The notes under the pieces are model-generated. The model was not told the origin of the DNA. It saw nothing but the letters and a program-made list of their open reading frames with translations, and ran no database searches. Made by a program: the position numbers and the translations under genes. From Nocardioides pinisoli (lineage in GTDB: Bacteria; Actinomycetota; Actinomycetes; Propionibacteriales; Nocardioidaceae), in NCBI RefSeq assembly GCF_024199985.1, contig NZ_JANARS010000001.1, positions 372,001-436,000 of the forward strand: a stretch of DNA of 64,000 nucleotides, written 5' to 3'. Positions within the stretch are counted from its first letter, which is position 1, and the number at the start of each line of letters is the position of its first letter. Below, one piece after another: positions 54,662 through 63,838 of the stretch.

Positions 54662-54865
54662 TCACGCCCCGGCCCGGTCGTCGCGGCCCAGGCAGATGCC
54701 GTCGACCAGCGCGGCGGACACCTCCGTCACCGGGGCCTCCGCCTCCCGGGCCCACCGGTCCAGCACCGCGCGCGACTCGCACGACCCGATGCCGTAGCGC
54801 AGCATCAGCGCGCCCTTGGCCTGCTCCACCACGCGACTGTCCGACTCGTCGACGAAACGACTCAT
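54662..54865 (-). pseudogene. truncated duplicate of the ANTAR gene
   Basis: Same start and first ~63 codons as the gene at 43275-43697 (MSRFVDESDSRVVEQAKGAL onward), then after GICLGRDD the sequence diverges to RAGA and stops at once. It keeps the ANTAR core but lacks the C-terminal tail. It is a by-product of the 401-bp duplication. A short protein could still be made from it. Confidence 0.8.
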
Positions 54866-55076
54866 AACCCACCCTCCGGGACGTGTGAACGACCTGCCAC
54901 CGGGTGTCTGGGGTGGTGCTCCCGGTGTCCGGGAGCGAGTTGCTGCCGCCGACGATAGCCGCGGGCCCCGGGCGCGACAAGGGTCCACACGCCGGGCTCG
55001 CGTCGTCCCGGCCGGGACCTTCGGCTCTGGTGGCGGGTCGTCGGGCCGCACAGGCTGGAGGACACTGGGGGCGCGG
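54676..55076. repeat. right copy of the 401-bp direct repeat
   Basis: Matches 43508-43908 with one difference (T at 55066). Its right edge lies 56 bp before the wax ester synthase ATG, so that gene keeps the promoter region it shared with the ANTAR gene. Confidence 0.92.
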
Positions 55077-55132
55077 AGCATCAGGGCAGAGGATTAGGCA
55101 CGTCGACGACCGGGCAGGTCAGGGAGGGCAGC

Positions 55133-56623
55133 ATGGACGCGCGACAACGGCTGGGCGTGCAGGACGCCCTGTGGCTGGAGATGGACCAGCCCGGCAACCT
55201 CATGATGGTCGACAGCCTCTTCTGGACCGCGGAGCCCATCGACTGGGACCGCTACCGCGAGGTGACGCGCGAACGGCTGTGGGACCGCTACCCGGTCTTC
55301 CGCAGCGTGGTCGTGCGGGAGGGCGACGGGTGGTACTGGGAGGAGCTCCCCGGCGCGGACTTCGACGACCGTCACGAGCGTGTCGTGCTCCCCGAGCCGG
55401 GCGGCGATGCAGAGCTCCAGGCGCTCATCGCCTCGCAGCGGACCGTGCCCCTCGACCGGAGCCAGCCGCTGTGGCACGCGACCTTCGTCGACGGCTTCCA
55501 CGGCGGGAGCGCCGTGCTGTTCCGCGCCCACCACGCCATCGCCGACGGCATCCGCATGGTGCAGCTGACCCTCAGCGTCTTCGACCCCGCCCCCGACGGG
55601 GCCGCCCCGCGACGTGCGTCCCGGGGGCGGGGCCACGCCGTGCCCGCCGCCCCGCCGGCCACCACCTCCACCACCACCTCGACCACCACCACGTCCCTGC
55701 CCGTCCACGGTCTCGGCCTCCCGCGCCGTCTCGCGCGCGGCGCGGTGACCAACCCGGTGGGAGCCGCCCACACCGCCCTGAGCCTCTCGGCGTCGCTCGC
55801 CGGTTCGGTGCGGTCCGGGGCCAGGTCCGCGCTGCGGGTTCCCACCGGGATCTCGTCGGCCGTCTCGGGGGTGCCGGGCGACGTCGACACGGTCCGCAAG
55901 CTCGTCCTGGGCACCCGCAACGACACCACCGGGTGGTCCGGCCCGGTGGGCGAGCACAAGGCCATCTCGTGGTCGCCGCCGATCCCCCTGGTCGAGGTGC
56001 AGGCCCTCGCCCACGCCAACGACGCCACGGTCAACGACGTGCTGCTGACCTGCGTGGCCCAGACGCTGCGTGCCTACCTGCACGGGCACGGAGCCATGTG
56101 CCACAGCGTGACCTGGGACGTCCCGGTCAACCTCAAGCCCTTCGACCCCAGCCTGCCGGTCGAGCTCGGCAACAGCTTCGCCCTGGTGCAGCTCGAGCTC
56201 CCCACCGACCACGACGACCCGCTCCGCACGCTCGAGGTCGTGCGCCGGCGGATGGGCCGGATCAAGCGCGGCCACGAGGCGGTCGTCGACTTCGGCGTGC
56301 AGGCCGTGTTCTCGCGGCTGGGCGGGCGGCTCTACCGGGTCGCCATCGACCTCATGGCCAACCGTGCCGTCGGCGTCCTGACCAACGTCCCCGGCCCGCG
56401 GGCCCCGCTCTACGTCGTGGGCCGCAAGGTCGAGGGGATGATGGGGTGGGCGCCGACGACGGCCGACCAGGCGATGAGCTTCACGATCTACAGCTATGAC
56501 GGCAAGGTCTTCGTCGGTCTGGCCGCCGACGTCGGGCTGGTGCCCGACCACGAGCAGATCGTCGAGGGCTTCACCACGGCGTTCCGTCGCATGCAGTCCC
56601 TCACCGCACCCCGCGCCGGCTGA
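55133..56623 (+). CDS. wax ester synthase/diacylglycerol acyltransferase (WS/DGAT)
   Basis: 496 residues; AGGGAGGG lies just before the ATG. The condensing motif HHxxxDG is seen as FRAHHAIADGIRMV (His133, His134, Asp138, Gly139). The C-terminal half has VTWDVPVNLKPFDPSLPVELGNSF in the usual place of the second conserved block, and ANRAVGVLTNVPGPRAPLYV. A Thr/Ser-rich low-complexity linker (residues ~180-200) separates the halves. It transfers acyl-CoA to alcohol or diacylglycerol to make storage lipid at the membrane or lipid body. Confidence 0.93.
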   Translation: MDARQRLGVQDALWLEMDQPGNLMMVDSLFWTAEPIDWDRYREVTRERLWDRYPVFRSVVVREGDGWYWEELPGADFDDRHERVVLPEPGGDAELQALIASQRTVPLDRSQPLWHATFVDGFHGGSAVLFRAHHAIADGIRMVQLTLSVFDPAPDGAAPRRASRGRGHAVPAAPPATTSTTTSTTTTSLPVHGLGLPRRLARGAVTNPVGAAHTALSLSASLAGSVRSGARSALRVPTGISSAVSGVPGDVDTVRKLVLGTRNDTTGWSGPVGEHKAISWSPPIPLVEVQALAHANDATVNDVLLTCVAQTLRAYLHGHGAMCHSVTWDVPVNLKPFDPSLPVELGNSFALVQLELPTDHDDPLRTLEVVRRRMGRIKRGHEAVVDFGVQAVFSRLGGRLYRVAIDLMANRAVGVLTNVPGPRAPLYVVGRKVEGMMGWAPTTADQAMSFTIYSYDGKVFVGLAADVGLVPDHEQIVEGFTTAFRRMQSLTAPRAG

Positions 56624-56716
56624 CGGCGAGCGCGTCTCCGTCCGCCTTGACATCCGTCCCGGGCCGCCCCGAGGGTGACCCCCGACCCCGTGTCTCGAGG
56701 ACGAGGAGAGATCGTC

Positions 56717-58087
56717 ATGCCCAGCGCCAACGTGAAGGAACGATCTCCGGGACTCTCCGGGATGATGCGGCCGGTCAACTCCGTGGTGGAGCGCTTCATC
56801 CCGAGCGCGCTGGTCTTCGCCATCGTGCTGACCTTCGTCGTGGCGATCCTGGCGCTGCTGCTGACCGAGACCGGCCCGGTCGACGTCGTACGGGGCTGGG
56901 GTGACGGGCTCTCGGGCCTGCTGGCGTTCATGACGCAGATGGCGCTGATCCTGCTGCTGGGCCACACGCTGGCCAACACGGGCCCGGTGCGGCGGCTCCT
57001 CGCCACGCTGGGCGGGCTGCCGAGGACGGCCCTGCAGGGCTACCTGTTCGTGTTCGGGGTCGCCGCCGTCGCCTCCCTCATCACGTGGGGCCTCGGCCTC
57101 GTGGTGGGCGTGCTGCTGGCCGTCGAGGTCGCGCGGCAGGGGCGGGAGAAGGGGCTGGCGCTGCACTTCCCGCTGCTGGTGGCCGCGGGCTACTCCGGCT
57201 ACGTCATCTGGCACATGGGCTACTCCGGCTCCGGCACCCTCACGGCGGCCACCGAGGGTTCCTTCATCGCCGAGCAGCTCGGGGAGACGATCCCGATCAG
57301 CGAGACCACCTTCGCGTGGTGGAACCTGGTCGCGATCGTCGTCACCATCCTGGCCGTGGGGATCGGGCTCGCCCTGGTGGCGCCGCGTGCGGGCGACGAG
57401 GTCATCGAGCTGACGCCGGACGCACGGTTCGGCGACGCCGTCGTGCTCGACGAGGTCGTCACGCCGGCCGACCGGGTCGACGCGAGCCGCGTCCTCACGA
57501 TGCTGGTGGGCCTGGCCCTGGTCGCCTACCTGGTGATCCACTACGCGGACGGCGGCACGGCGACCCTCGACGTCGTCAACTGGACCTTCCTCGCGCTGAT
57601 CTTCCTGCTCGTGCGCAGCCCGCTGGAGCTGGTCGCGCTCGTCAAGAACGCCGCCGCCAACGTCGGCGAGATCCTGCTGCAGTTCCCCCTCTACGCCGGG
57701 ATCATGGGCATCATGGCCACCTCGGGGCTCATCACCGTCTTCTCCGACTTCCTCGTCGACACGGCCGGGCCGTCGACCTTCGGCCTGCTGGCCTTCCTCT
57801 CGGCGGGGCTGGTGAACTTCTTCGTGCCCTCGGGTGGCGGGCAGTTCGCCGTGCAGGGACCGGTGATGCTCGACGCCGGAGCCCGCCTGGGCGTGGACCC
57901 CTCGGTCACGATCATGGCGATCGCCTACGGCGACCAGTGGACCAACATGATCCAGCCCTTCTGGGCGCTCCCGGTGCTGGCCATCTCCGGCCTGAAGATC
58001 CGCGACATCCTCGGCTACACCCTGGTCACGCTGATCGCGTCGGGCCTCGTCTTCGCCGGGACGATGCTGCTCGTGGGCGCCGGGTGA
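56717..58087 (+). CDS. AtoE-type short-chain fatty acid transporter
   Basis: 456 residues from the ATG at 56717 with GAGGAGAG upstream. About 10-12 hydrophobic segments and the family blocks LVVAAGYSGYVIWHMGYSGSG, FFVPSGGGQFAVQGPVML and AYGDQWTNMIQPFWALPV. It imports short-chain fatty acids such as butyrate or acetoacetate by proton symport. Follows the WS/DGAT gene by ~93 bp on the same strand, so shared transcription is plausible. It converges on the heliorhodopsin gene with 18 bp between stops. Confidence 0.92.
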   Translation: MPSANVKERSPGLSGMMRPVNSVVERFIPSALVFAIVLTFVVAILALLLTETGPVDVVRGWGDGLSGLLAFMTQMALILLLGHTLANTGPVRRLLATLGGLPRTALQGYLFVFGVAAVASLITWGLGLVVGVLLAVEVARQGREKGLALHFPLLVAAGYSGYVIWHMGYSGSGTLTAATEGSFIAEQLGETIPISETTFAWWNLVAIVVTILAVGIGLALVAPRAGDEVIELTPDARFGDAVVLDEVVTPADRVDASRVLTMLVGLALVAYLVIHYADGGTATLDVVNWTFLALIFLLVRSPLELVALVKNAAANVGEILLQFPLYAGIMGIMATSGLITVFSDFLVDTAGPSTFGLLAFLSAGLVNFFVPSGGGQFAVQGPVMLDAGARLGVDPSVTIMAIAYGDQWTNMIQPFWALPVLAISGLKIRDILGYTLVTLIASGLVFAGTMLLVGAG

Positions 58088-58105
58088 CGAGGGCGCTCCC
58101 GCCGC

Positions 58106-58882
58106 CTACGACGCCAGCGACCCGCCTAAGATCTGCCACGCGAGGGCGGACTTCGCCACCAGGCTCAGCACGAGGTACGCCTTCTCGCCGAACGCATAGC
58201 TGCGCCAGGGCCCGACCTCGCGGTACTGCAGCCACTGGTTCAGCGCGAAGCTGTTGAAGAAGACGAACAGCGACACGAAGATCCCCACCACGAAGCCGGG
58301 CACCTCCTCGGCGGCGACGATGTTGAAGCCGATGGCGATCCACGGCGCGGCTCCGGCGACGCAGCCGAACCAGAAGGGCTTCATCGTCCGGGTCGCGCTG
58401 CCGGGCGGGTTGGCCGACTCCTGGAGCCAGCCGAAGAGGATCATCGCCACGTTGGCGCCGATGATGCCGATGAGGGCCGCGATGTCGACGACGCCCGAGT
58501 AGAGCGCGATGAGCACGACCATGATCGTGGCGCTGACGGCGTACTCGATCCAGCGGAACCGGTTGATCCCGGCCCGCAGGTCGCGCTCGTAGGTGCGTCG
58601 CGCGGCGGTGGCCGTGAGCAGGTGGTCCAGGCTCGCCAGCAGGAGGAAGACCGCGATCGTGGCACCGATCGGCAGGTCGACGAGCGCCTCGGGCGAGGCC
58701 GGGGTCGAGCCCGGCGGGCCGGTGGGCAGCGTCTGGGTGATCGTGATCGCGAAGTCCGTCGCCAGCACGAGCACCGCGACCGCCTGCCCGAGGTGGAGCA
58801 CCGTGAGCGCGAGGTTCCACCACCGCAGCGACCGCAGGGTCCGTTCGTCGACGCCGGTCGCGGTCACCTCGGCACTGGCCAT
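58106..58882 (-). CDS. heliorhodopsin
   Basis: 258 residues from the ATG at 58882, chosen because GGAGG lies 5-6 bases upstream; an ATG at 58900 lacks one. Seven hydrophobic segments. Diagnostic motifs: LRSLRWWNLALTVLHLGQAV (TM1), FRWIEYAVSATIMVVLIA with probable counter-ion Glu113, WFGCVAGAAPWIAIG, FVSLFVFFNSFALNQWLQY, and LVLSLVAKSALAWQI with the retinal-binding Lys244. Heliorhodopsins are light sensors with inverted topology rather than ion pumps, and their output is debated. It lies 49 bp after an acyl-CoA ligase on the same strand. Confidence 0.93.
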   Translation of the reverse strand: MASAEVTATGVDERTLRSLRWWNLALTVLHLGQAVAVLVLATDFAITITQTLPTGPPGSTPASPEALVDLPIGATIAVFLLLASLDHLLTATAARRTYERDLRAGINRFRWIEYAVSATIMVVLIALYSGVVDIAALIGIIGANVAMILFGWLQESANPPGSATRTMKPFWFGCVAGAAPWIAIGFNIVAAEEVPGFVVGIFVSLFVFFNSFALNQWLQYREVGPWRSYAFGEKAYLVLSLVAKSALAWQILGGSLAS

Positions 58883-58931
58883 GCCTCCATCATGCGGCAC
58901 CGATCCACCCGTCGGGCGGGCCTCGGAGGAG

Positions 58932-60617
58932 TCAGTCGCGGACCGGCTGGAGCCGGGCCACGACCTCGCGGCGCAGCACCTTTCCCATCGGGTTGGTCGG
59001 CAGCTCGTCCACGAACACGACCCGGCGCGGCACCTTGTAGGGCGTGAGCCCCTGGCGGGAGTGCTCGCGCAGCTCGTCGGGCTGCACCGGCACGCCCTCG
59101 ACGAGCACGACCGCGGCGACGACCTCCTCGCCCCCGTCGTCGTGCGGCAGGCCCACCACTGCCACGTCCACGACCCCGGCGTGGGTGCGGATCACGGCCT
59201 CGACCTCGGACGGGTAGACGTTGAATCCGCCGGTGATGATGATCTCCTTGATCCGGTCCACGACCGTCAGGAACCCGTCGGGCGACATCGTCACCACGTC
59301 ACCCGTGCGGAACCACCCGTCGTGGAAGGCGGCCGCCGTCTCCTCCGGCAGGCCGCGGTAGCCGGAGAACACCTGCGGACCCTTCACCAGCAGCTCGCCG
59401 CGCTCACCCTGGGGCACCTCGCGGTCGAGGTCCTCGGGGTCCGCGACCCGGATGTCCACGTCGGGGAAGGGCACCCCGATGGCGCCCGGGCGCCGCGCGC
59501 CTGTCATCGGGTTGCCGACGATGACCGGTGAGGTCTCGGTGAGGCCGTAGCCCTCGACGAGCAGCCCGCCCGTTGCGGCCTCCCAGCGCTCGACGAGCGC
59601 CGCGGGCAGCGGCATCGCCCCCGACAGGGCGTAGCGGATCCCGCGGATCGAGACGCCGCGACGCTCGGCCTCGTCGACGATGCGCTGGTAGAGCGGGGGC
59701 ACCGCGGGCACGAAGCTCGGCACCTCGCGCCCGACGGCGTCCATGATCAGGCCGATCTCCGGCTTGGGCAGCAGCACCAGCCTCGCGGCGATCGCCACCC
59801 CGAGCAGCACGCTCACCGTGACGCCGTACGCGTGGAACAGCGGCAGCGCGACCAGGAAGGTCTCCTCGCCGTCCTCCAGGCCGGACACCCAGGCGCGGCC
59901 CTGGACGACGTTGGCGACGAGGTTGCGGTGCAGCAGCGGGACGCCCTTCGGCACGCCCGTCGTGCCGGAGGTGTAGAGCAGGAGTGCGACGTCATCGCGG
60001 TCCGGCCGCGGGTGCGCCTCGTCGAGCGGCGCGGCCGCGGCGAGCTCGTCCCACGGCATGGCGCGGGGCGCCGGCGAGGTCAGCTGGTCGCGGGCGGCGC
60101 GCGCCTTCGCGATCGGCAGGCGCAGCGCGAGCCGCTTGGTCCACGGCAGCCGGGTGGTCATGTCGACGGCGACGACGTGCTCGAGGGCCGAGCCGGCGCG
60201 CAGCTCCTCGACGACCGGCACCACCTTGTCCCACACGATCGCGACCCGGGCGCCGTGGTCGGCGAACGGGTGCCGCAGCTCCGCTGCCGTGTAGAGCGGG
60301 TTGTGCTCGACGACGGTGGCGCCGAGCCGCAGCACCGCGAAGAAGGCGATGACGTTCTGCGGGCAGTTCGGCATCACGAGGGCGACGTTGTCGCCGGGAC
60401 GTACGCCGAGCGCGCGCAGGCCGCCGGCCACGCGGCGCACCTCGTCGTCGACCTCGGCGTAGGTCGAGGTCCGGCCCAGGAAGTCGAGCGCCGGCCGGTC
60501 GGGGTGTCGTCGGACCGCGCCCTCCCACAGGTCGAGCACCGTGGTGTCGCCGTAGTCGAGGTGCAGCGGCACCCCGGGCGCGTACGAGTCTGCCCACGGG
60601 GGCTGCTGAGGCGGCAC
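58932..60617 (-). CDS. long-chain fatty acid--CoA ligase (AMP-binding)
   Basis: 561 residues from the GTG at 60617 (VPPQQPPWADSYAPG). AMP-binding motif LLLYTSGTTGVPKGVPLLHR; A5 motif VEGYGLTETSPVIVGN; A7/A8 DGWFRTGDVVTMSPDGFLTVV and IKEIIITGGFNVYPSEVE; A10 catalytic Lys in PTNPMGKVLRREV. It activates fatty acids to acyl-CoA, feeding both the neighbouring WS/DGAT and beta-oxidation. The next gene on the same strand, 49 bp downstream, is the heliorhodopsin; divergent CBS gene on the other side. Confidence 0.95.
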   Translation of the reverse strand: MPPQQPPWADSYAPGVPLHLDYGDTTVLDLWEGAVRRHPDRPALDFLGRTSTYAEVDDEVRRVAGGLRALGVRPGDNVALVMPNCPQNVIAFFAVLRLGATVVEHNPLYTAAELRHPFADHGARVAIVWDKVVPVVEELRAGSALEHVVAVDMTTRLPWTKRLALRLPIAKARAARDQLTSPAPRAMPWDELAAAAPLDEAHPRPDRDDVALLLYTSGTTGVPKGVPLLHRNLVANVVQGRAWVSGLEDGEETFLVALPLFHAYGVTVSVLLGVAIAARLVLLPKPEIGLIMDAVGREVPSFVPAVPPLYQRIVDEAERRGVSIRGIRYALSGAMPLPAALVERWEAATGGLLVEGYGLTETSPVIVGNPMTGARRPGAIGVPFPDVDIRVADPEDLDREVPQGERGELLVKGPQVFSGYRGLPEETAAAFHDGWFRTGDVVTMSPDGFLTVVDRIKEIIITGGFNVYPSEVEAVIRTHAGVVDVAVVGLPHDDGGEEVVAAVVLVEGVPVQPDELREHSRQGLTPYKVPRRVVFVDELPTNPMGKVLRREVVARLQPVRD

Positions 60618-60753
60618 GGCTCCAACGTATCGCCCGGTGCTCCGGGCAGCAGGAGCACCTTGGTCCTGCCCGGCCGGGGACCAACGCCCCTGCTGCCGGC
60701 GGCGGCGACAGGGGAGGCTCGGACCAGCAGCAGACCGCCGAGCGGAGGCCACC

Positions 60754-61224
60754 GTGCACACCAGCAGCAGACGCAGCATGCACCCCACCGACGTCGTCGC
60801 CCGCGTGATGGTGTGGCCCGTGGCGACCGTGCCCGGCGAGGCCTCGCTGCTCGAGGTGGCGGAGGCGCTGGCCGCCGACGGCATCGGTGCCCTCGGGGTC
60901 GTCGAGGGCGGGCACCTCGTCGGGGTCGTGTCGGAGCGCGACGTGGTGCACCACCTGGCCCAGGGGGCGAACCCCGACCACGTGACCGCCCAGGACGTGA
61001 TGGCCACCGACCTCGTCACCGCCGGCCCGGACGACCGGATCCTCGACACGGCCCGGCGGATGGTGGAGGCCCAGGTCCGGCACCTGCCGGTGCTCGACCG
61101 CGACGAGATCGCCGGCTTCGTCTCGATGCGCGACCTCTTCGACGTGCTGGTCGACGTCGCGGCCCACGAGGAGGACGTGGTCGTGGTCCCGAGCGGCACC
61201 CGGATCGTGGTGCGCCAGGAGTAG
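60754..61224 (+). CDS. CBS-domain pair protein
   Basis: 156 residues from the GTG at 60754 (GGAGG upstream); a later ATG at 60778 (MHPTDVVARVMVWP) is an alternative. Two CBS domains: VWPVATVPGEASLLEVAEAL with GIGALGVVEGGHLVGVVSER, and DVMATDLVTAGPDDRILDTA with RHLPVLDRDEIAGFVSMRDL. Stand-alone CBS pairs bind adenine nucleotides and modulate partner enzymes; partner unknown. Divergent from the CoA ligase with ~136 bp between starts. Confidence 0.92.
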   Translation: MHTSSRRSMHPTDVVARVMVWPVATVPGEASLLEVAEALAADGIGALGVVEGGHLVGVVSERDVVHHLAQGANPDHVTAQDVMATDLVTAGPDDRILDTARRMVEAQVRHLPVLDRDEIAGFVSMRDLFDVLVDVAAHEEDVVVVPSGTRIVVRQE

Positions 61225-61246
61225 CCGGAGCGGGAGCCGCGCGGCG

Positions 61247-63262
61247 TCAGAGCGCCGCGACGACCTCCGTGCCCTGCTTGATCGCGCGCTTGGCGTCGAG
61301 CTCAGCGGCGACGTCTGCTCCGCCGATGAGGTGGAGGCCTGACCGGTCGAGGTCGTCGTAGAGGTCCCGCACGGAGTCCTGGCCCGCGCAGACCACGATC
61401 GTGTCGGCCTTGATGACGCGCGGGACTCCGTCCACGGTCACGTGGAGGCCCTCGTCGTCGATCCGGTCGTAGGTCGCGCCGCTGACCATCGTCACCTTCG
61501 ACTGCTTGAGCACGGCGCGGTGGGCCCAGCCCGACGTCTTGCCGAGGCCGATGCCGATCGGCGTGGTCTTGCGCTGCACCAGCGTCACCTCGCGCGCCGG
61601 GGTGCGGGGCTTCGCCTCGGTCAGCCCGCCCTCGTGGAGGGCCGGGTCGCCGACGCCCCAGTGGGCCATCCAGTCGTCGAGGTCCTCCTCCTCGTGCGTG
61701 AGGAAGACGCTCACGTCCACGCCGATGCCGCCGGCGCCGATCACCGCGACCCGCTTGCCCGGGACGACGGCGCCGCTCAGCACGTCGGCGTACGACGCCA
61801 CGCTCGGGTGGTCGATGCCGGGGATCTGCGGGATGCGCGGGGTGACGCCGGTCGCGACGACCACCTGGTCGAAGCCGGCGAGGTCCGAGGCGGTCGCGGC
61901 GGTCGAGAGGCGTACGTCGACGCCGAGGACCTCGAGGCGGCGGGTGAAGTAGCGCAGCGTGTCGGCGAAGTCCTCCTTGCCGGGGACCGCCATCGCCAGG
62001 CGGAACTGGCCGCCGAGCTCGGGCGAGGCCTCGAAGAGCGTCACCGCGAAGCCGCGCTCGGCGGCGCTCGTCGCGGCGGCGAGGCCGGCGGGGCCGGCGC
62101 CGACGACGGCCACGGCCTGCTTGCGGAGCGTCGGCATCAGCACGAGCTCGGTCTCGTGGCAGGCGCGCGGGTTGACCAGGCAGGACGCCCGCTCGTTGCT
62201 GAAGACGTGGTCGAGGCAGGCCTGGTTGCAGGCGATGCAGGTGTTGATCTCGTCGGCGCGCTCGTCCATCGCCTTGGCGACGAAGGCCGGGTCGGCCAGC
62301 AGCGGCCGCGCCATCGAGACGAGGTCGGCCTCGCCGGCGGCGAGGATGTCCTCGGCGAGCTCGGGGGTGTTGATCCGGTTGGACGCGCAGACCGGCACGT
62401 CGACGACCTGCTTGAGGCGCGCGGTGTGAGAGCGCCAGGCGCCGCGGGGGACCTGCGTGATGATCGTCGGCACCCGCGCCTCGTGCCAGCCGATGCCGGT
62501 GTTGAAGACGGTGACGCCGGCGGCCTGCAGGTGCAGCGCCAGCTCGGCGGTCTCCTCCCAGGTCTGCCCGCCCTCGACGAGGTCGAGCAGCGAGATCCGG
62601 TAGACGATCGGGAAGTCGGGGCCGACCAGCTCGCGCGACCGGCGTACGACCTCGACGGCGAAGTGCATGCGGCGCGCGGGCGAGCCGCCCCACTGGTCGT
62701 CGCGGTCGTTGGTGCGCGCGGCCAGGAACTGGTTGATGAGGTAGCCCTCGGAGCCCATGATCTCGACCGCGTCGTAGCCGGCCTTGCGGGCGAGCGCGAC
62801 GCTCTTGGCGAAGGCGGTCGCGGTGTGGTCGACCTCCTTGCTCGACATGGCGCTGGGCTTGAACGGCGTGATCGGCGACTTCTTGTCCGACGCGCTCTGC
62901 GACAGCGGGTGGTAGCCGTAGCGCCCGGCGTGCAGCACCTGCAGCGCGATCGCCCCTCCGGCCTCGTGGACCGCGCCGGTGACCCGCTGGTGCCGCATCG
63001 CGTGGAGGCGGTTGGTCATCTCGCTGGCGAACGGCTTGAGCCAGCCGCGCTTGGTGGGCGCGTAGCCGCCGGTGATGATCAGGCCGACACCACCGCGGGC
63101 CCGCTCCTCGAAGAAGGCCGCGAGCTTGTCGATGTCCCAGGGGTGGTCCTCGAGCCCGGTGTGCATCGAGCCCATGACGACACGGTTGCGCAGCGTCAGC
63201 GCGTCGGGCCCGGTGCCGAGGGTGATCGGCTCGAGGAGGTGGGGGTAGCGGGGGTGCGTCAT
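61247..63262 (-). CDS. fadH: 2,4-dienoyl-CoA reductase / NADH:flavin oxidoreductase
   Basis: 671 residues, the size of FadH. N-terminal FMN barrel: LRNRVVMGSMHTGLED, GYDAVEIMGSEGYLINQFL. Iron-sulfur motif: NTCIACNQACLDHVF ... SCLVNPRAC. C-terminal FAD/NAD domain: VAVVGAGPAGLAAATSAAER and KRVAVIGAGGIGVDVSVFL. It reduces 2,4-dienoyl-CoA during beta-oxidation of unsaturated fatty acids with NADPH; other ene-reductase roles remain possible. Start overlaps the PadR stop as ATGA, so the regulator and enzyme are translationally coupled. Confidence 0.92.
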   Translation of the reverse strand: MTHPRYPHLLEPITLGTGPDALTLRNRVVMGSMHTGLEDHPWDIDKLAAFFEERARGGVGLIITGGYAPTKRGWLKPFASEMTNRLHAMRHQRVTGAVHEAGGAIALQVLHAGRYGYHPLSQSASDKKSPITPFKPSAMSSKEVDHTATAFAKSVALARKAGYDAVEIMGSEGYLINQFLAARTNDRDDQWGGSPARRMHFAVEVVRRSRELVGPDFPIVYRISLLDLVEGGQTWEETAELALHLQAAGVTVFNTGIGWHEARVPTIITQVPRGAWRSHTARLKQVVDVPVCASNRINTPELAEDILAAGEADLVSMARPLLADPAFVAKAMDERADEINTCIACNQACLDHVFSNERASCLVNPRACHETELVLMPTLRKQAVAVVGAGPAGLAAATSAAERGFAVTLFEASPELGGQFRLAMAVPGKEDFADTLRYFTRRLEVLGVDVRLSTAATASDLAGFDQVVVATGVTPRIPQIPGIDHPSVASYADVLSGAVVPGKRVAVIGAGGIGVDVSVFLTHEEEDLDDWMAHWGVGDPALHEGGLTEAKPRTPAREVTLVQRKTTPIGIGLGKTSGWAHRAVLKQSKVTMVSGATYDRIDDEGLHVTVDGVPRVIKADTIVVCAGQDSVRDLYDDLDRSGLHLIGGADVAAELDAKRAIKQGTEVVAAL

Positions 63263-63825
63263 GCGGGCCTCTCTTCCACGACCTCGAGGTCGTGAGCCGT
63301 CAGGTAGTCGGTGATCCAGTCGATCCAGAAACGTTCGAGGCCGATGCCGCCGCGCAGCACGAGCCACTGGTCGAGCGCGGCCCCCTCGAGGGCGGCCGGC
63401 TCGGGGAACTGCTCGCGCTCCATCTGCTCGTACTGCGCGAGCCGGGTCGCGTGGTCGGCGCGCGCGTCGCGCAGGTGGGCCGCGAGCGCGGCGCGGTCGC
63501 CGTACGACGCTCCGCGCAGCTTGACCGCCAGCTCGCTGCGGAAGGTCTCCATCGGCATCGGCGTGGCCAGCCACTCCGCGAGCACGCGTCGCCCCTCGGC
63601 CGAGGGCGTGTGGACGCGCTTGTCCGGTCGTCCGTCCTGCTCGACGACCTCGACGCCCACCCAGCCGTCGGCCTCCATCCGCCCCAGCACGCGGTAGATC
63701 TGCTGGTGGGTGGCGTGCCAGAAGAAGCCCAGCGACTTCTCGAAGCGCCGGGTGAGCTCGAGCCCGCTCGCCGGGCGCTCGCTCAGCGCGACGAGGAGGG
63801 CGTGCTCGAGGGCCATGCGGGCCAT
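63259..63825 (-). CDS. PadR-family transcriptional regulator
   Basis: 188 residues from the ATG at 63825 (MARMALEHALLVALSERPAS). PadR winged helix: GLELTRRFEKSLGFFWHATH, QQIYRVLGRMEADGWVGVEV and VHTPSAEGRRVLAEWL, then a helical dimerisation domain. PadR proteins respond to small aromatics or lipids. It is followed by fadH with ATGA overlap. Two palindromes containing TTGCAA just upstream are candidate operators, so it probably controls its own operon. Confidence 0.92.
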   Translation of the reverse strand: MARMALEHALLVALSERPASGLELTRRFEKSLGFFWHATHQQIYRVLGRMEADGWVGVEVVEQDGRPDKRVHTPSAEGRRVLAEWLATPMPMETFRSELAVKLRGASYGDRAALAAHLRDARADHATRLAQYEQMEREQFPEPAALEGAALDQWLVLRGGIGLERFWIDWITDYLTAHDLEVVEERPA

Positions 63826-63838
63826 GGTGCCCGACCTA

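Larger units (their letters stand above)
43508..55076. mobile_element. genomic island bounded by a 401-bp direct repeat
   Basis: About 11.2 kb between and including two near-identical repeats. Contents: a truncated large serine recombinase, three rightward unknown genes, a leftward Trypco2/trypsin-CHAT/TPR operon, and an IS481-type element. The repeat reaches from inside one ANTAR gene into the sequence before the wax ester synthase gene, so the ancestral state was probably the two genes lying divergently with one copy. Mechanism of entry unknown; excision by recombination between repeats would restore that state. Confidence 0.75.

Noticed and set aside
54481..54675. A coding remnant between the IS element and the right repeat
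   Set aside because: The short frames have no similarity, start or composition to support a gene.
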